Shown piece after piece: positions 8,997 through 16,725 of a stretch of 64,000 bases of DNA (positions are counted from its first letter, which is position 1; each line of letters starts with the position of its first letter). Position numbers and translations under genes: made by a program. Below the pieces are notes generated by a model. The model saw only the letters and a program-made list of their open reading frames with translations, did no database searches and had not been told where the DNA came from. This stretch comes from Bacteroidota bacterium (lineage in GTDB: Bacteria > Bacteroidota > Bacteroidia > Cytophagales > Cyclobacteriaceae): assembly GCA_018266435.1 (NCBI GenBank), contig JAFEAL010000012.1:85700-149699 (forward strand), read 5' to 3'.

Positions 8997-11035
8997 TTTA
9001 GTTTAGGAATAATCTTTATACCTAAATAAAAATTACGGGGAGCAGCTGCATTAAAGTAAAGGCCATTAACTGCATTAATGTCATTGCCCAAGCTGTATTT
9101 TTGATCCAATACATTGTCCACACCGGCAAAAAATTCGAATGGAGTTTTTTTCATCCATTCGTTTTTGTACCCAATACGCGCACCGGCCAGAAAATAATCA
9201 GAAGCATAAACTGAGTTAGCGTTATTGAGAGGAATTTGGCTCACGTACGTGGCGGTTACATTAACATAAAATCCGCCCACTGAAGCATCGGCACCCAGTG
9301 CTGTTGTATTGGACGGAGAGCCCGTTAGTTGCTTGCCCGAGTAGCTGATATTGTTGTACACATAGCTTACAAACTTGTACTGGGTAATGGTTGATGAAAC
9401 CCAACATTTAAAATAATTGATTCGGGCAGATGGGTTTATTTTTTGCCAACTTAAAAATGTTTCAATCCCCTTTTGAGAAGTGTTTCCGGTATTGATAAAA
9501 TAATCACCGAAAATATTTTTTTGATCCACAATAGCCTGTGTTAATTCAAAATCGTACGCTACTACATCAAAAGATAAGGCCTTCAGCAGGTTGCCCCGCA
9601 ATCCTAATTCATAGTTAATACCTTGCTCAGGTGAAAGGTTGTTGTTATAAATTCTTGATGAAGGGAGAACTTCAGCCAGTGCCGGAGCAGAAAACCCTTT
9701 GCTTACTGAACCGAATAGCGAAAATGAATCAGTGATTTTTTTGAGTGCAGCCAAACGTGGTGAAAAAACCGGATCAAAATTGCGTTGTTGCTGCCCCGGA
9801 AACATCCCTACTGTACGGTCGAAATGGTATGCTAAAAAATTACCACTGCCACCAATCGTCAAAAAATAATTCTCTGGAAATTCTACTTCAAGCTGTGCAA
9901 AGGTTATAGCTGAATTAGACTGCAGGTGATCATTAGTTTGAAGGTTGCCTGGTGTGCCACCAAGGTTTGTATAGTTTGAAATAGGTAAGCTGACGTATTG
10001 ATACTCTGCCCCAAAATTCAGTTTTCCTTTCCATTGCCTGTGGGTTAATTCATATTGAGTAGTCATTCGCCCGCCTAAGTTCTGATCGATTTCTCGCTTG
10101 TAATTGGCAATTGCCGGATTGGTAAAATCGGTGTATGAGCCGTACACACCAATTCTTGTTGACCATTGTGCCGACCACTGGTGCTCCAGGCTTGACGAGG
10201 CGTAAATCGTTTTGTTATACACGGCTGCTTTTTGCGCTACCGCGCTGCCGTTAATCGTTGATGCCTGTTGTGGGTCTGTGCTGTATTGCGCCAGGCTTAG
10301 CCCGCCTGGTGTTTGGTAATTCAGATCCGTGTAGAAAAGAGAAACACTCAAAAAACTTTTAGCATGGAGTGAAAATTTTCCTTCGGCATTAAATGCATTT
10401 TTTTGCATAGCCGATTGCTGACGGTACCCATCGGACTGCTGGTGGGCATAGTTGAAAAAAAATTTGTGTTTGTCGTTGCCAAAAACTGAGTTGGTCTGAT
10501 AACGTTGAAGCCCGAAACTTCCGCCTACGGCAGATACCTGTAACCTGTTTTGCTGAGCAGTAGGTGTGTTCATCAACACCACCCCGCTGGTATTGGCTCC
10601 ATATAAACTGGCACCCGGCCCCTTCAAAATTTCCATGCGGCCTACGGCATCAAAATCAATCAGGTTGAGGTAAGTATTGCCGCCCCCATCCGTCAAAGGA
10701 AGGCCGTTCCAATAAAACTTAACATTTCGCACACCAAACGGAGACCGGAGCGAGCTGCCCCGAACTGAAAAGCGGTAGCTGCCGGGCGAGCGCTCTTCCA
10801 TGCGTACACCTGGAATAGTATTGACCGTGGAAACCAACGAAGTATTATTAAACCGGTTCAGTTCATTACCGGTGACTATGCCCAGGGCCACAGGTGTTTC
10901 GCTCACCGGCCGGTTGTATTGGTAAGCCTGAACCACCACGCCACTCAGTGACCGGGTGGTATCGCTTTTTAAATGAGGTTGCGCAAATACGGAAAGTGAA
11001 AGCTGTAAAGCCAAAACTGTTGTGGAGAGTTTCAT
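8993..11035 (-). CDS. TonB-dependent outer-membrane receptor
   Basis: 680-residue outer-membrane beta-barrel receptor. A Sec signal peptide (MKLSTTVLALQLSLSVFAQ) precedes a plug domain (about 30-160: SETPVALGIVTGNELNRF, IPGVRMEERSPGSYRFSVRG, GRMEILKGPGASLYGANTSG). A 22-strand-type barrel follows, ending in the family C-terminus with ARIGYKNEW, GVDNVLDQKYSLG and a terminal NFYLGIKI segment. There is no N-terminal carboxypeptidase-like domain and no SusD partner, so this looks like a siderophore, metal or vitamin receptor, not a polysaccharide-utilisation receptor. The ligand cannot be assigned. It starts only 9 bp after the ispH stop on the same strand. Confidence 0.93.
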   Translation of the reverse strand: MKLSTTVLALQLSLSVFAQPHLKSDTTRSLSGVVVQAYQYNRPVSETPVALGIVTGNELNRFNNTSLVSTVNTIPGVRMEERSPGSYRFSVRGSSLRSPFGVRNVKFYWNGLPLTDGGGNTYLNLIDFDAVGRMEILKGPGASLYGANTSGVVLMNTPTAQQNRLQVSAVGGSFGLQRYQTNSVFGNDKHKFFFNYAHQQSDGYRQQSAMQKNAFNAEGKFSLHAKSFLSVSLFYTDLNYQTPGGLSLAQYSTDPQQASTINGSAVAQKAAVYNKTIYASSSLEHQWSAQWSTRIGVYGSYTDFTNPAIANYKREIDQNLGGRMTTQYELTHRQWKGKLNFGAEYQYVSLPISNYTNLGGTPGNLQTNDHLQSNSAITFAQLEVEFPENYFLTIGGSGNFLAYHFDRTVGMFPGQQQRNFDPVFSPRLAALKKITDSFSLFGSVSKGFSAPALAEVLPSSRIYNNNLSPEQGINYELGLRGNLLKALSFDVVAYDFELTQAIVDQKNIFGDYFINTGNTSQKGIETFLSWQKINPSARINYFKCWVSSTITQYKFVSYVYNNISYSGKQLTGSPSNTTALGADASVGGFYVNVTATYVSQIPLNNANSVYASDYFLAGARIGYKNEWMKKTPFEFFAGVDNVLDQKYSLGNDINAVNGLYFNAAAPRNFYLGIKIIPKLN

Positions 11036-11044
11036 CGGCTTTAC

Positions 11045-12268
11045 TCAAAAGTCTTCCAACACTTTTTCGAGCGGCAGGCTTTCCGGAAAATAAGCTAGCA
11101 GTTTGATCAACACCCGGTCAACGAGTGTATCGGGGCAAGAAGCTCCGCTGGTGAGAACAATTTTTGCTGGGTTTTTCTTAGGCAAAAAAGAATAAGAGGT
11201 ACGCAGCAGTTTTGTGTGCAGGTCAAAGTGCCTGATTTCTATATCAGAAATTATTTCTTTTTCTGAGTTGATGAAATAAGTCGGAAAATGTTTTTCACAG
11301 AGTTCTACCAGGTGCGATGTGTTTGAGCTGTTGTATCCGCCCACCACAAGGGCTAAATCGGCTTTGGTTTTAAGCAATTCATAGGTGGAGTCCTGATTGT
11401 CGTTGGTGGCGTAGCAGAGTGTATCGCGTGTATCGGCAAAATGATTTTTCAAATCGGTTTCACCAAATTTTTTGATGATGGCTTGTTTCAAAAAATCAGC
11501 AATGTCTTGGGTCTCAGAAGCCAGCATGGTGGTTTGATTGACCACTCCAATCCGGTTCAAGTCTTGGTCCACATCAAAATGGGGCGAATATTTTTTTTCA
11601 AAATCTTTGTAAAAAAATTCTTTGCTTTTTTCGCCTGAAATATATTGGGCCAACAGCCGGGCCTCATTCATATCTTGAATGATCACCGATGAGCCGTTAT
11701 GGTTGCTGTGCGAAAATGTGGCACGTGTTTCTTCGTGCTTGGCTTTTCCGTGAATGACGATCGTATAATTTTCTCTGCCCAGTTTTTCAGCGCGTGTCCA
11801 TACTTTTTCTACAAAAGGACAAGTGGTATTGTACTTCTGAACTTCTACACCTTTATCGAGCAAAAGATTTTCAATCTCTAACGTGGTACCAAATGCCGGG
11901 ATGATCACAATGTCATCCTTCCCGATATTGTTCCAGGAGATGAATGGTGTGCCATCGGTATCGGAAATAAATTTTATGCCCCGGCTCTGCAGGTCGGCAT
12001 TCACTTCGGGGTTATGGATCATCTGGCTGAGCAGGTACACATTCTTATCCTGATTTTCTTCCAAGGCCCGGTAGCTGATCTCGATGGCGTTTTCCACACC
12101 ATAACAAAAACCGAAATGCCGGGCAAGAAAAAACTGCACCGGCCCAAAGTCAAGAACGGCAGGCGAAAAATCCTGCTTGCGATGGTCTTTGGCTTTGCGC
12201 GATTCTTTTACTCTTCCGGTGATGGAAGATCGGTAGTAAACCGGTATTTCAAATTTCTTAATGGCAAT
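11045..12268 (-). CDS. ispH: 4-hydroxy-3-methylbut-2-enyl diphosphate reductase, apparent AUU start
   Basis: Last enzyme of the MEP isoprenoid pathway, an iron-sulfur protein making IPP and DMAPP. The three cluster cysteines are in HFGFCYGVENA, NTTCPFVEKVW and SGASCPDTLVDR. An ordinary start search finds only a GTG at 12139 (364 residues). However, the same frame continues 43 codons upstream with the N-terminus expected of Bacteroidota long-form IspH (KKFEIPVYYRSS, then KAKDHRKQDF, then VLDFGPVQFF). It is bounded by an in-frame TGA at 12280-12278. No ATG, GTG or TTG exists in that extension; ATT at 12268 lies where the family Met falls, giving 407 residues. A TATCTTTG promoter sits 14 bp upstream of it. 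Confidence 0.85.
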   Translation of the reverse strand: MAIKKFEIPVYYRSSITGRVKESRKAKDHRKQDFSPAVLDFGPVQFFLARHFGFCYGVENAIEISYRALEENQDKNVYLLSQMIHNPEVNADLQSRGIKFISDTDGTPFISWNNIGKDDIVIIPAFGTTLEIENLLLDKGVEVQKYNTTCPFVEKVWTRAEKLGRENYTIVIHGKAKHEETRATFSHSNHNGSSVIIQDMNEARLLAQYISGEKSKEFFYKDFEKKYSPHFDVDQDLNRIGVVNQTTMLASETQDIADFLKQAIIKKFGETDLKNHFADTRDTLCYATNDNQDSTYELLKTKADLALVVGGYNSSNTSHLVELCEKHFPTYFINSEKEIISDIEIRHFDLHTKLLRTSYSFLPKKNPAKIVLTSGASCPDTLVDRVLIKLLAYFPESLPLEKVLEDF

Positions 12269-12282
12269 TGATTTTTGTCAGG

Positions 12283-12310
12283 CAAAGATAAAGCGGAGGC
12301 TACGAAACAA
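12283..12310 (-). promoter_or_regulatory. Promoter of ispH
   Basis: On the minus strand a T-run ending in TTG (12310-12308) is separated by 17 bases from TATCTTTG (12290-12283), a full match to TAnnTTTG. Transcription would start about 10 bases before the ATT at 12268, leaving no room for a canonical start codon upstream. Confidence 0.65.
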
Positions 12311-12311
12311 A

Positions 12312-12337
12312 AAACCCTGACGTTGTGGTCAGGGTTT
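12312..12337 (-). terminator. Rho-independent terminator of the htrA-small ORF unit
   Basis: A perfect 10-bp stem (AAACCCTGAC, loop GTTGTG, GTCAGGGTTT) lies 10 bp downstream of the 59-residue ORF stop. On the minus strand it is followed by a T-rich run. It separates the htrA transcription unit from the ispH promoter, whose -33 box overlaps its U-tract. Confidence 0.75.
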
Positions 12338-12346
12338 AGTTTTACG

Positions 12347-12526
12347 TTAGGCAGCTTTCGAAAGATTATCTTCTTTCACCTTGTTCGTTCGCACTTCTTT
12401 GGAGGTGAGGTCAAACCATCGCACCTCCACTACTTTGTTCTTGATGTATTTCAGCACTTCCATCACCCGGCCACTGCGTTTATTAAAAACGCGGTCGCCT
12501 CTTTTAAATAATCTCTTCATGGTCAT
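12347..12526 (-). CDS. Small basic protein, 59 residues, SH3/KOW-like (hypothetical)
   Basis: A short ORF directly behind the HtrA gene (5 bp gap, same strand) and ahead of a perfect terminator. It encodes 59 residues from the ATG at 12526, or 57 from the in-frame ATG at 12520. The sequence reads MKRLFKRGDRVFNKRSG, then GRVMEVLKYIKNKVVEVRW, then FDLTSKEVRTNKV. The GDxV... and VxVRWFD pattern resembles small beta-barrel proteins such as the DUF2158/YodC group, but that link is only suggestive. It is rich in Lys and Arg with no membrane segment. Codon use looks coding and its context is tight, so I regard it as a real gene co-transcribed with the protease. Function unknown. Confidence 0.72.
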   Translation of the reverse strand: MTMKRLFKRGDRVFNKRSGRVMEVLKYIKNKVVEVRWFDLTSKEVRTNKVKEDNLSKAA

Positions 12527-12531
12527 TTTTG

Positions 12532-14046
12532 TTAAAACCGGAATGCGTACATATACACCCTTGGAAAATCGGGATACACTCCTTCAAACGTAGTCTGATC
12601 ACCCGGTTTTTTCTTCTTCAAAAGATCGTTCAGGTCTTTGGCTGATTTCACCGGCACATTGTCCAAATGTGTAATGATAAATCCTTCGCGCATGTCTGTG
12701 TACTTTTGAATCTTTCCTTTACTCAGCGATTTTACTTCAACGCCCGAATTCAGATCCAATGCTTTTAATTTTTTGGCGTCCACATCCTGCAATTCCATAC
12801 CGAGTGAAGTAACAGCATCTTTCTCTTCGCGCTTAACGGTGCCCGTTTTTCCTTCTTTGTTTTTCAACGTAACCATAAAAGTGAGCATCTTTCCTTTGCG
12901 GTCAACGGTGATGTTGATTTTGTCGCCCGGCCTTTTGCGGCCCACGTATTCAATCAATGCCGAACTTGATTTGATGGGCGTTTCATCCATCTTCACGACT
13001 ACATCACCTTTTTGTATGCCCGCTTCTTTGGCTGCACTCTTAGAGTTTTCTGCAAAATCGCCAACAAAGGCACCTTCTGTTACATCTAACTCTTCTTGCT
13101 TGGCCAAATCTGCATTTACGCTTTGAACTGAAATGCCCAGCCATCCGCGCTGCACGGTTCCGTAGGCTATCAAGTCTTCGGCTACTTTGCTCACAATATC
13201 AGACGGGATGGCAAAACCATAACCTGAATACGAACCCGTAGGGCTGGCAATGGCCGTGTTGATGCCAAGCAATCCTCCGTCTAAGTTTACCAATGCCCCT
13301 CCGCTGTTGCCGGGGTTAATCGCAGCATCGGTCTGGATGAATGATTCAATGGCTGTGCTGCCCTGGCGGTTGTTTCTGCTGGCCGGATTATTGGAGTTGA
13401 TGATATTAATGTTTCTTCCTTTAGCGCTGATGATACCGGCCGTAACGGTTGAAGTCAAATTGTAAGGATTGCCCACGGCTAATACCCATTGCCCTACTTT
13501 AGCATCGTCTGAATTGACAAATGATAGAAAGGGTAAATCTTTTTGATTGATTTTAATCAGAGCCAAGTCAGTATCCGGATCGGTACCAATTACTTCAGCT
13601 TTGAAAGATCGGTTGTCATTGAGAGTGACATCAACCATGTCGGCATCTTGCACCACGTGGTTATTGGTAACGATGTATCCCTCGGTACTGATAATCACCC
13701 CTGAGCCACTGCTCACACTAGGGCCTTGCGGTTGTGCGGGGCCATTTGGGCCAAAGAAAAATTGTTGAATGGGGTCATTGGATTCGCGTTCGCGGCTAAC
13801 ATTGCCCGACTGCGTAGAGCGAATGTTTACTACAGCCTTCGTTACTTTATCGGCTGTGCCGGTAAAATCGAGCGGCACGGCTTCACCCTTTTCATTGATG
13901 CGGTAAGCCACCTGCGAGGCAGGCGTTCCGCTGATGTGTTCAATCTTTACTTCGTGGTTTCCATTTTTACCAAACCATTGGTAAGTAGCAATGGTGATGG
14001 CGCTTCCTAATAAAGCAGCCAGTACAAGAGATCCAAAATTTTTCAT
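12532..14046 (-). CDS. degP: HtrA/DegP-type periplasmic serine protease
   Basis: 504-residue Do-like protease. An N-terminal hydrophobic signal or anchor (about residues 5-25, FGSLVLAALLGSAITIATY) is followed by a trypsin-like domain and two PDZ domains. The triad is visible: His in YIVTNNHVVQDAD, Asp in DPDTDLALIKI and Ser in INPGNSGGALV. PDZ1 covers roughly residues 310-400 (GWLGISVQSVNADLAKQ, AGIQKGDVVVKMD) and PDZ2 the C-terminus (REGFIITHLDNVPVKSAKDL). It should act in periplasmic quality control and stress. A 59-residue ORF follows 5 bp downstream. About 225 bp of AT-rich DNA without a recognisable gene separates it from divergent rlmI. Confidence 0.95.
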   Translation of the reverse strand: MKNFGSLVLAALLGSAITIATYQWFGKNGNHEVKIEHISGTPASQVAYRINEKGEAVPLDFTGTADKVTKAVVNIRSTQSGNVSRERESNDPIQQFFFGPNGPAQPQGPSVSSGSGVIISTEGYIVTNNHVVQDADMVDVTLNDNRSFKAEVIGTDPDTDLALIKINQKDLPFLSFVNSDDAKVGQWVLAVGNPYNLTSTVTAGIISAKGRNINIINSNNPASRNNRQGSTAIESFIQTDAAINPGNSGGALVNLDGGLLGINTAIASPTGSYSGYGFAIPSDIVSKVAEDLIAYGTVQRGWLGISVQSVNADLAKQEELDVTEGAFVGDFAENSKSAAKEAGIQKGDVVVKMDETPIKSSSALIEYVGRKRPGDKINITVDRKGKMLTFMVTLKNKEGKTGTVKREEKDAVTSLGMELQDVDAKKLKALDLNSGVEVKSLSKGKIQKYTDMREGFIITHLDNVPVKSAKDLNDLLKKKKPGDQTTFEGVYPDFPRVYMYAFRF

Positions 14047-14259
14047 TTTTATAAAAATTAATTAACAGATGCTATTGCCTGTGAAGATGATGTTCTGCAA
14101 CAAAAAGTTTGAAAATTGACCAAAGGCACCACTCCGCAAAGGCTTGTAAATGTTTGGGCTTCTATTTACGAAAAATATGCCAATCGGGTTGTCAATAAAT
14201 AATTCTGCCAATTTTTCCTGATCTCAAATTTGATTTTAATCTCGGGTTCACAAAATCCT

Positions 14260-14267
14260 TAGCTTTG
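14260..14267 (+). promoter_or_regulatory. -7 element of rlmI, next to the start codon
   Basis: TAGCTTTG is a full match to TAnnTTTG and ends only 4 bases before the rlmI ATG at 14272, so the predicted transcript has essentially no leader. No convincing -33 TTG is seen at 17-23 bp. Confidence 0.55.
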
Positions 14268-14271
14268 GCAC

Positions 14272-15450
14272 ATGATCAAAATTACAGCATCGGTTATTTT
14301 AAAACATGGCCGCGAGGCTTCTGTCAAACGTTTTCATCCGTGGGTTTTTTCGGGTGCCCTCCAAACCATCGAAGGAGAACCTCACGAAGGGGATTGGGTG
14401 GAAGTAAAAGATTTTAAGAAAAAGACTCTGGGTTTTGGTCATTATCAAAAAGGAACAATCACCGTGCGGCTGCTTTCTTTTTCAGCAGAAATGCCGAACG
14501 AAAAAATTTACAGCGAAAAAATAACCCGGGCATTCAGACAACGGCTGCTTACCCATGTCATTAATGAACAAACCAATTGTTTTCGCTTAGTTCATGGCGA
14601 GGGCGATGGATTGCCTGGGCTGATCATTGATGTTTACAATGGCATTGCCGTAATGCAGGCTCATAGCCTGGGCATGCACCGTGACAAAGAATGGATCGTC
14701 AATGCTCTTTGTCAAAATTTACCGGAGTCCGTACAAGCTGTTTACTATAAGAGCCAAAATACGTTAAATGCCAAAACAGAAAACGAATACTTACTTGGCA
14801 TGGCCGCCACACCACATTTAATTACCGAGCATGGAAATAAATTTTATGTTGATTGGGAAGAAGGGCAAAAAACCGGATTCTTTTTAGATCAGCGTGAAAA
14901 CAGAAAGTTACTTGGCCAATTATCTTCAGGCAAATCAGTACTTAACACGTTTTGTTATACGGGCGGGTTTTCTGTCTACGCATTGAGTGCCGGAGCCCAT
15001 TTGGTTCACTCTGTTGATTCTTCTGAAAAAGCTGTTTCTCTCACCAAAAAAAATATAGAATTAAATGGGTTTGATTCTAACCAGCACGCCTGCTTCGCTA
15101 TGGATACGTTTGAGTTTTTAAAAGACAAAAAAGATGCTTACGATGTGATCGTGCTTGACCCTCCGGCATTTGCCAAGCACAAGGATGCGCGCCATCAAGC
15201 CATGAAAGGGTACCAGCGGCTGAATGCCGAAGCCATGAAAATAATCAAACCTAATGGAATCATTTTCACGTTCTCTTGTTCGCAGGTAGTTGATAAGCAA
15301 TTGTTTTACGACACCGTAGTTTCATCGGCCATACAAGCAGGGAGAGAAATTAAAGTGTTGCAACACCTTGGTCAGCCGGCCGATCACCCGGTTTCTATTT
15401 ACCATCCCGAAGGAGAGTACCTGAAGGGATTAGTGCTTTATGTTTCGTAA
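14272..15450 (+). CDS. rlmI: 23S rRNA m5C methyltransferase, RlmI family
   Basis: 392-residue class I SAM-dependent methyltransferase of the RlmI family (m5C1962 of 23S rRNA in E. coli). The N-terminal PUA domain is seen in SVKRFHPWVFSGALQ, EGDWVEVKDF and GFGHYQKGTITVRLL. The central region contains RLVHGEGDGLPGLIIDVY and WEEGQKTGFFLDQRENRKLL. The SAM-binding motif is SVLNTFCYTGGFSVYAL, and the active-site segments are VIVLDPPAFAK and FTFSCSQVV, where Cys would be catalytic. The start fits a -7 element 4 bp upstream. It is convergent with the DEAD-box helicase gene, the two stops being 3 bp apart. Confidence 0.92.
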   Translation: MIKITASVILKHGREASVKRFHPWVFSGALQTIEGEPHEGDWVEVKDFKKKTLGFGHYQKGTITVRLLSFSAEMPNEKIYSEKITRAFRQRLLTHVINEQTNCFRLVHGEGDGLPGLIIDVYNGIAVMQAHSLGMHRDKEWIVNALCQNLPESVQAVYYKSQNTLNAKTENEYLLGMAATPHLITEHGNKFYVDWEEGQKTGFFLDQRENRKLLGQLSSGKSVLNTFCYTGGFSVYALSAGAHLVHSVDSSEKAVSLTKKNIELNGFDSNQHACFAMDTFEFLKDKKDAYDVIVLDPPAFAKHKDARHQAMKGYQRLNAEAMKIIKPNGIIFTFSCSQVVDKQLFYDTVVSSAIQAGREIKVLQHLGQPADHPVSIYHPEGEYLKGLVLYVS

Positions 15451-15453
15451 AAA

Positions 15454-16701
15454 TTATTTTTTTGATCCTTTTCTTTCATGAAAGGCCCCCCGGTACTCTG
15501 GGTCTTCTCTTCTCTTCTGCCGATCTATTTCCCTGGCCATCTCTTGCTGCTCTTCAAAAGGTGTTTCTTCAACAATAACTTCCTCAGGCAATTTTTTAAC
15601 AGAGATTTTTTCACGAATCAGTTTCTCAATTTTTGCGAGATGGTATTGCTCTGCTTTGGTGACCAGCGTGATGGCGTTGCCTTCTTGAAAAGCGCGGCCG
15701 GTTCGCCCGATGCGGTGCACATAGTCTTCGTATAAAACCGGCACATCAAAATTGATGACGTGTGAAATTTTTTCTACATCAATTCCCCGGGCGGCTACAT
15801 CCGTGGCTACCAGGATGCGCAGTTTACCTTCGCGAAACTCATTCATGGCATTGATGCGGCTGTTCTGCCCTTTGTTAGAATGAATGACCCGCACAGTTCC
15901 AAGCTTCTTGCGTTCAATAAACTTGAACACATTATCAGCCGATGTTTTGGTGCGGGTAAAAATAATTACCCGGCTATAAGATTTATTATTATTTAGCAAA
16001 TACTCAAGAAAATTGATTTTGGTTTTGAGGTTAGGAACAAGGTATACTTCCTGTTCAACTTTCGATGCTGTTGTTGCTTGTGGCGTGATTTCCACTTTGA
16101 CGGGAAACTCCAGAAACTCCTGCGAAAGCCTCTCTACTTTTTCAGGAAAAGTAGCTGAAAACAACAGGTTCTGCCGCTTGCCGGGCAGCACTTCAAAAAT
16201 TTTTCTGAGCTGGGGCATAAAACCCATATCCATCATGCGGTCGGCTTCATCAATGACCAATGTTTTAATTTGTTTTGTAGGGATTTCGTTCCGTAAATAA
16301 ATTTCCATAAACCGGCCCGGGGTTGAGATCAATAGGTCAGCTCCTTTTTGAATTTCTTCAATTTGGGTTTTGGGGCCAACCCCTCCGTACAAAACAGCCA
16401 GTCGCAAATCTGTAAACTGGGCGAGTTGCAAAGCATGAGTATGGATCTGCACCGCCAATTCTTTGGTGGGCACAACAATCAGTGCCCGAGGTTCTTTGCT
16501 TTGCGCATATTTTATCTTCATGAGCAGCGGCAGTACATACGCAGCGGTCTTGCCGGTGCCGGTTTGAGCAATACCGATCACTTGCTGGCCTCCGAGAATC
16601 AGGGGAATGCACTTCTGCTGAATCTCAGTAGGTGAGAGAAACCCCACTTTTTCAATTGCCTGAAAAAGTTGTTTGTTCAATTTAAAATCTGTCCACTGCA
16701 T
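15454..16701 (-). CDS. DEAD-box ATP-dependent RNA helicase (RhlE-like)
   Basis: 415-residue DEAD-box helicase. Motifs in order: Q-motif region GFLSPTEIQQKCIPLIL, motif I AQTGTGKT, Ia PTKELAVQ, Ib TPGRF, II DEAD in VIDEADRMMDMGFMPQ, III SAT, IV RVIIFTRTKTSAD, V ATDVAARGIDV and VI HRIGRTGR. A short Lys/Arg-rich tail follows (RQKRREDPEYRGAFHERKG). This layout fits RhlE/CshA-type helicases in ribosome assembly or cold adaptation; the exact RNA substrate is unknown. It runs divergently from pyrC, whose -7 element begins 10 bp from this start codon. Confidence 0.93.
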   Translation of the reverse strand: MQWTDFKLNKQLFQAIEKVGFLSPTEIQQKCIPLILGGQQVIGIAQTGTGKTAAYVLPLLMKIKYAQSKEPRALIVVPTKELAVQIHTHALQLAQFTDLRLAVLYGGVGPKTQIEEIQKGADLLISTPGRFMEIYLRNEIPTKQIKTLVIDEADRMMDMGFMPQLRKIFEVLPGKRQNLLFSATFPEKVERLSQEFLEFPVKVEITPQATTASKVEQEVYLVPNLKTKINFLEYLLNNNKSYSRVIIFTRTKTSADNVFKFIERKKLGTVRVIHSNKGQNSRINAMNEFREGKLRILVATDVAARGIDVEKISHVINFDVPVLYEDYVHRIGRTGRAFQEGNAITLVTKAEQYHLAKIEKLIREKISVKKLPEEVIVEETPFEEQQEMAREIDRQKRREDPEYRGAFHERKGSKK

Positions 16702-16710
16702 TTCTTCAAG

Positions 16711-16718
16711 TATCTTTG
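16711..16718 (+). promoter_or_regulatory. -7 element of pyrC
   Basis: TATCTTTG, a full match to TAnnTTTG, ends 7 bases before the preferred pyrC ATG at 16726 and lies just outside the divergent helicase start. The implied leader is about 2-4 nt. No clear -33 TTG. Confidence 0.55.
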
Positions 16719-16725
16719 CAAGATA

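Noticed and set aside
8993-11035. TonB receptor assigned as a polysaccharide-utilisation (SusC) receptor
   Set aside because: It lacks the N-terminal carboxypeptidase-like domain and a SusD neighbour, and is much shorter than SusC proteins.
12265-12267. TTG on the minus strand just inside the candidate ispH start region
   Set aside because: It is one base out of the ispH frame, so it cannot start the conserved protein.
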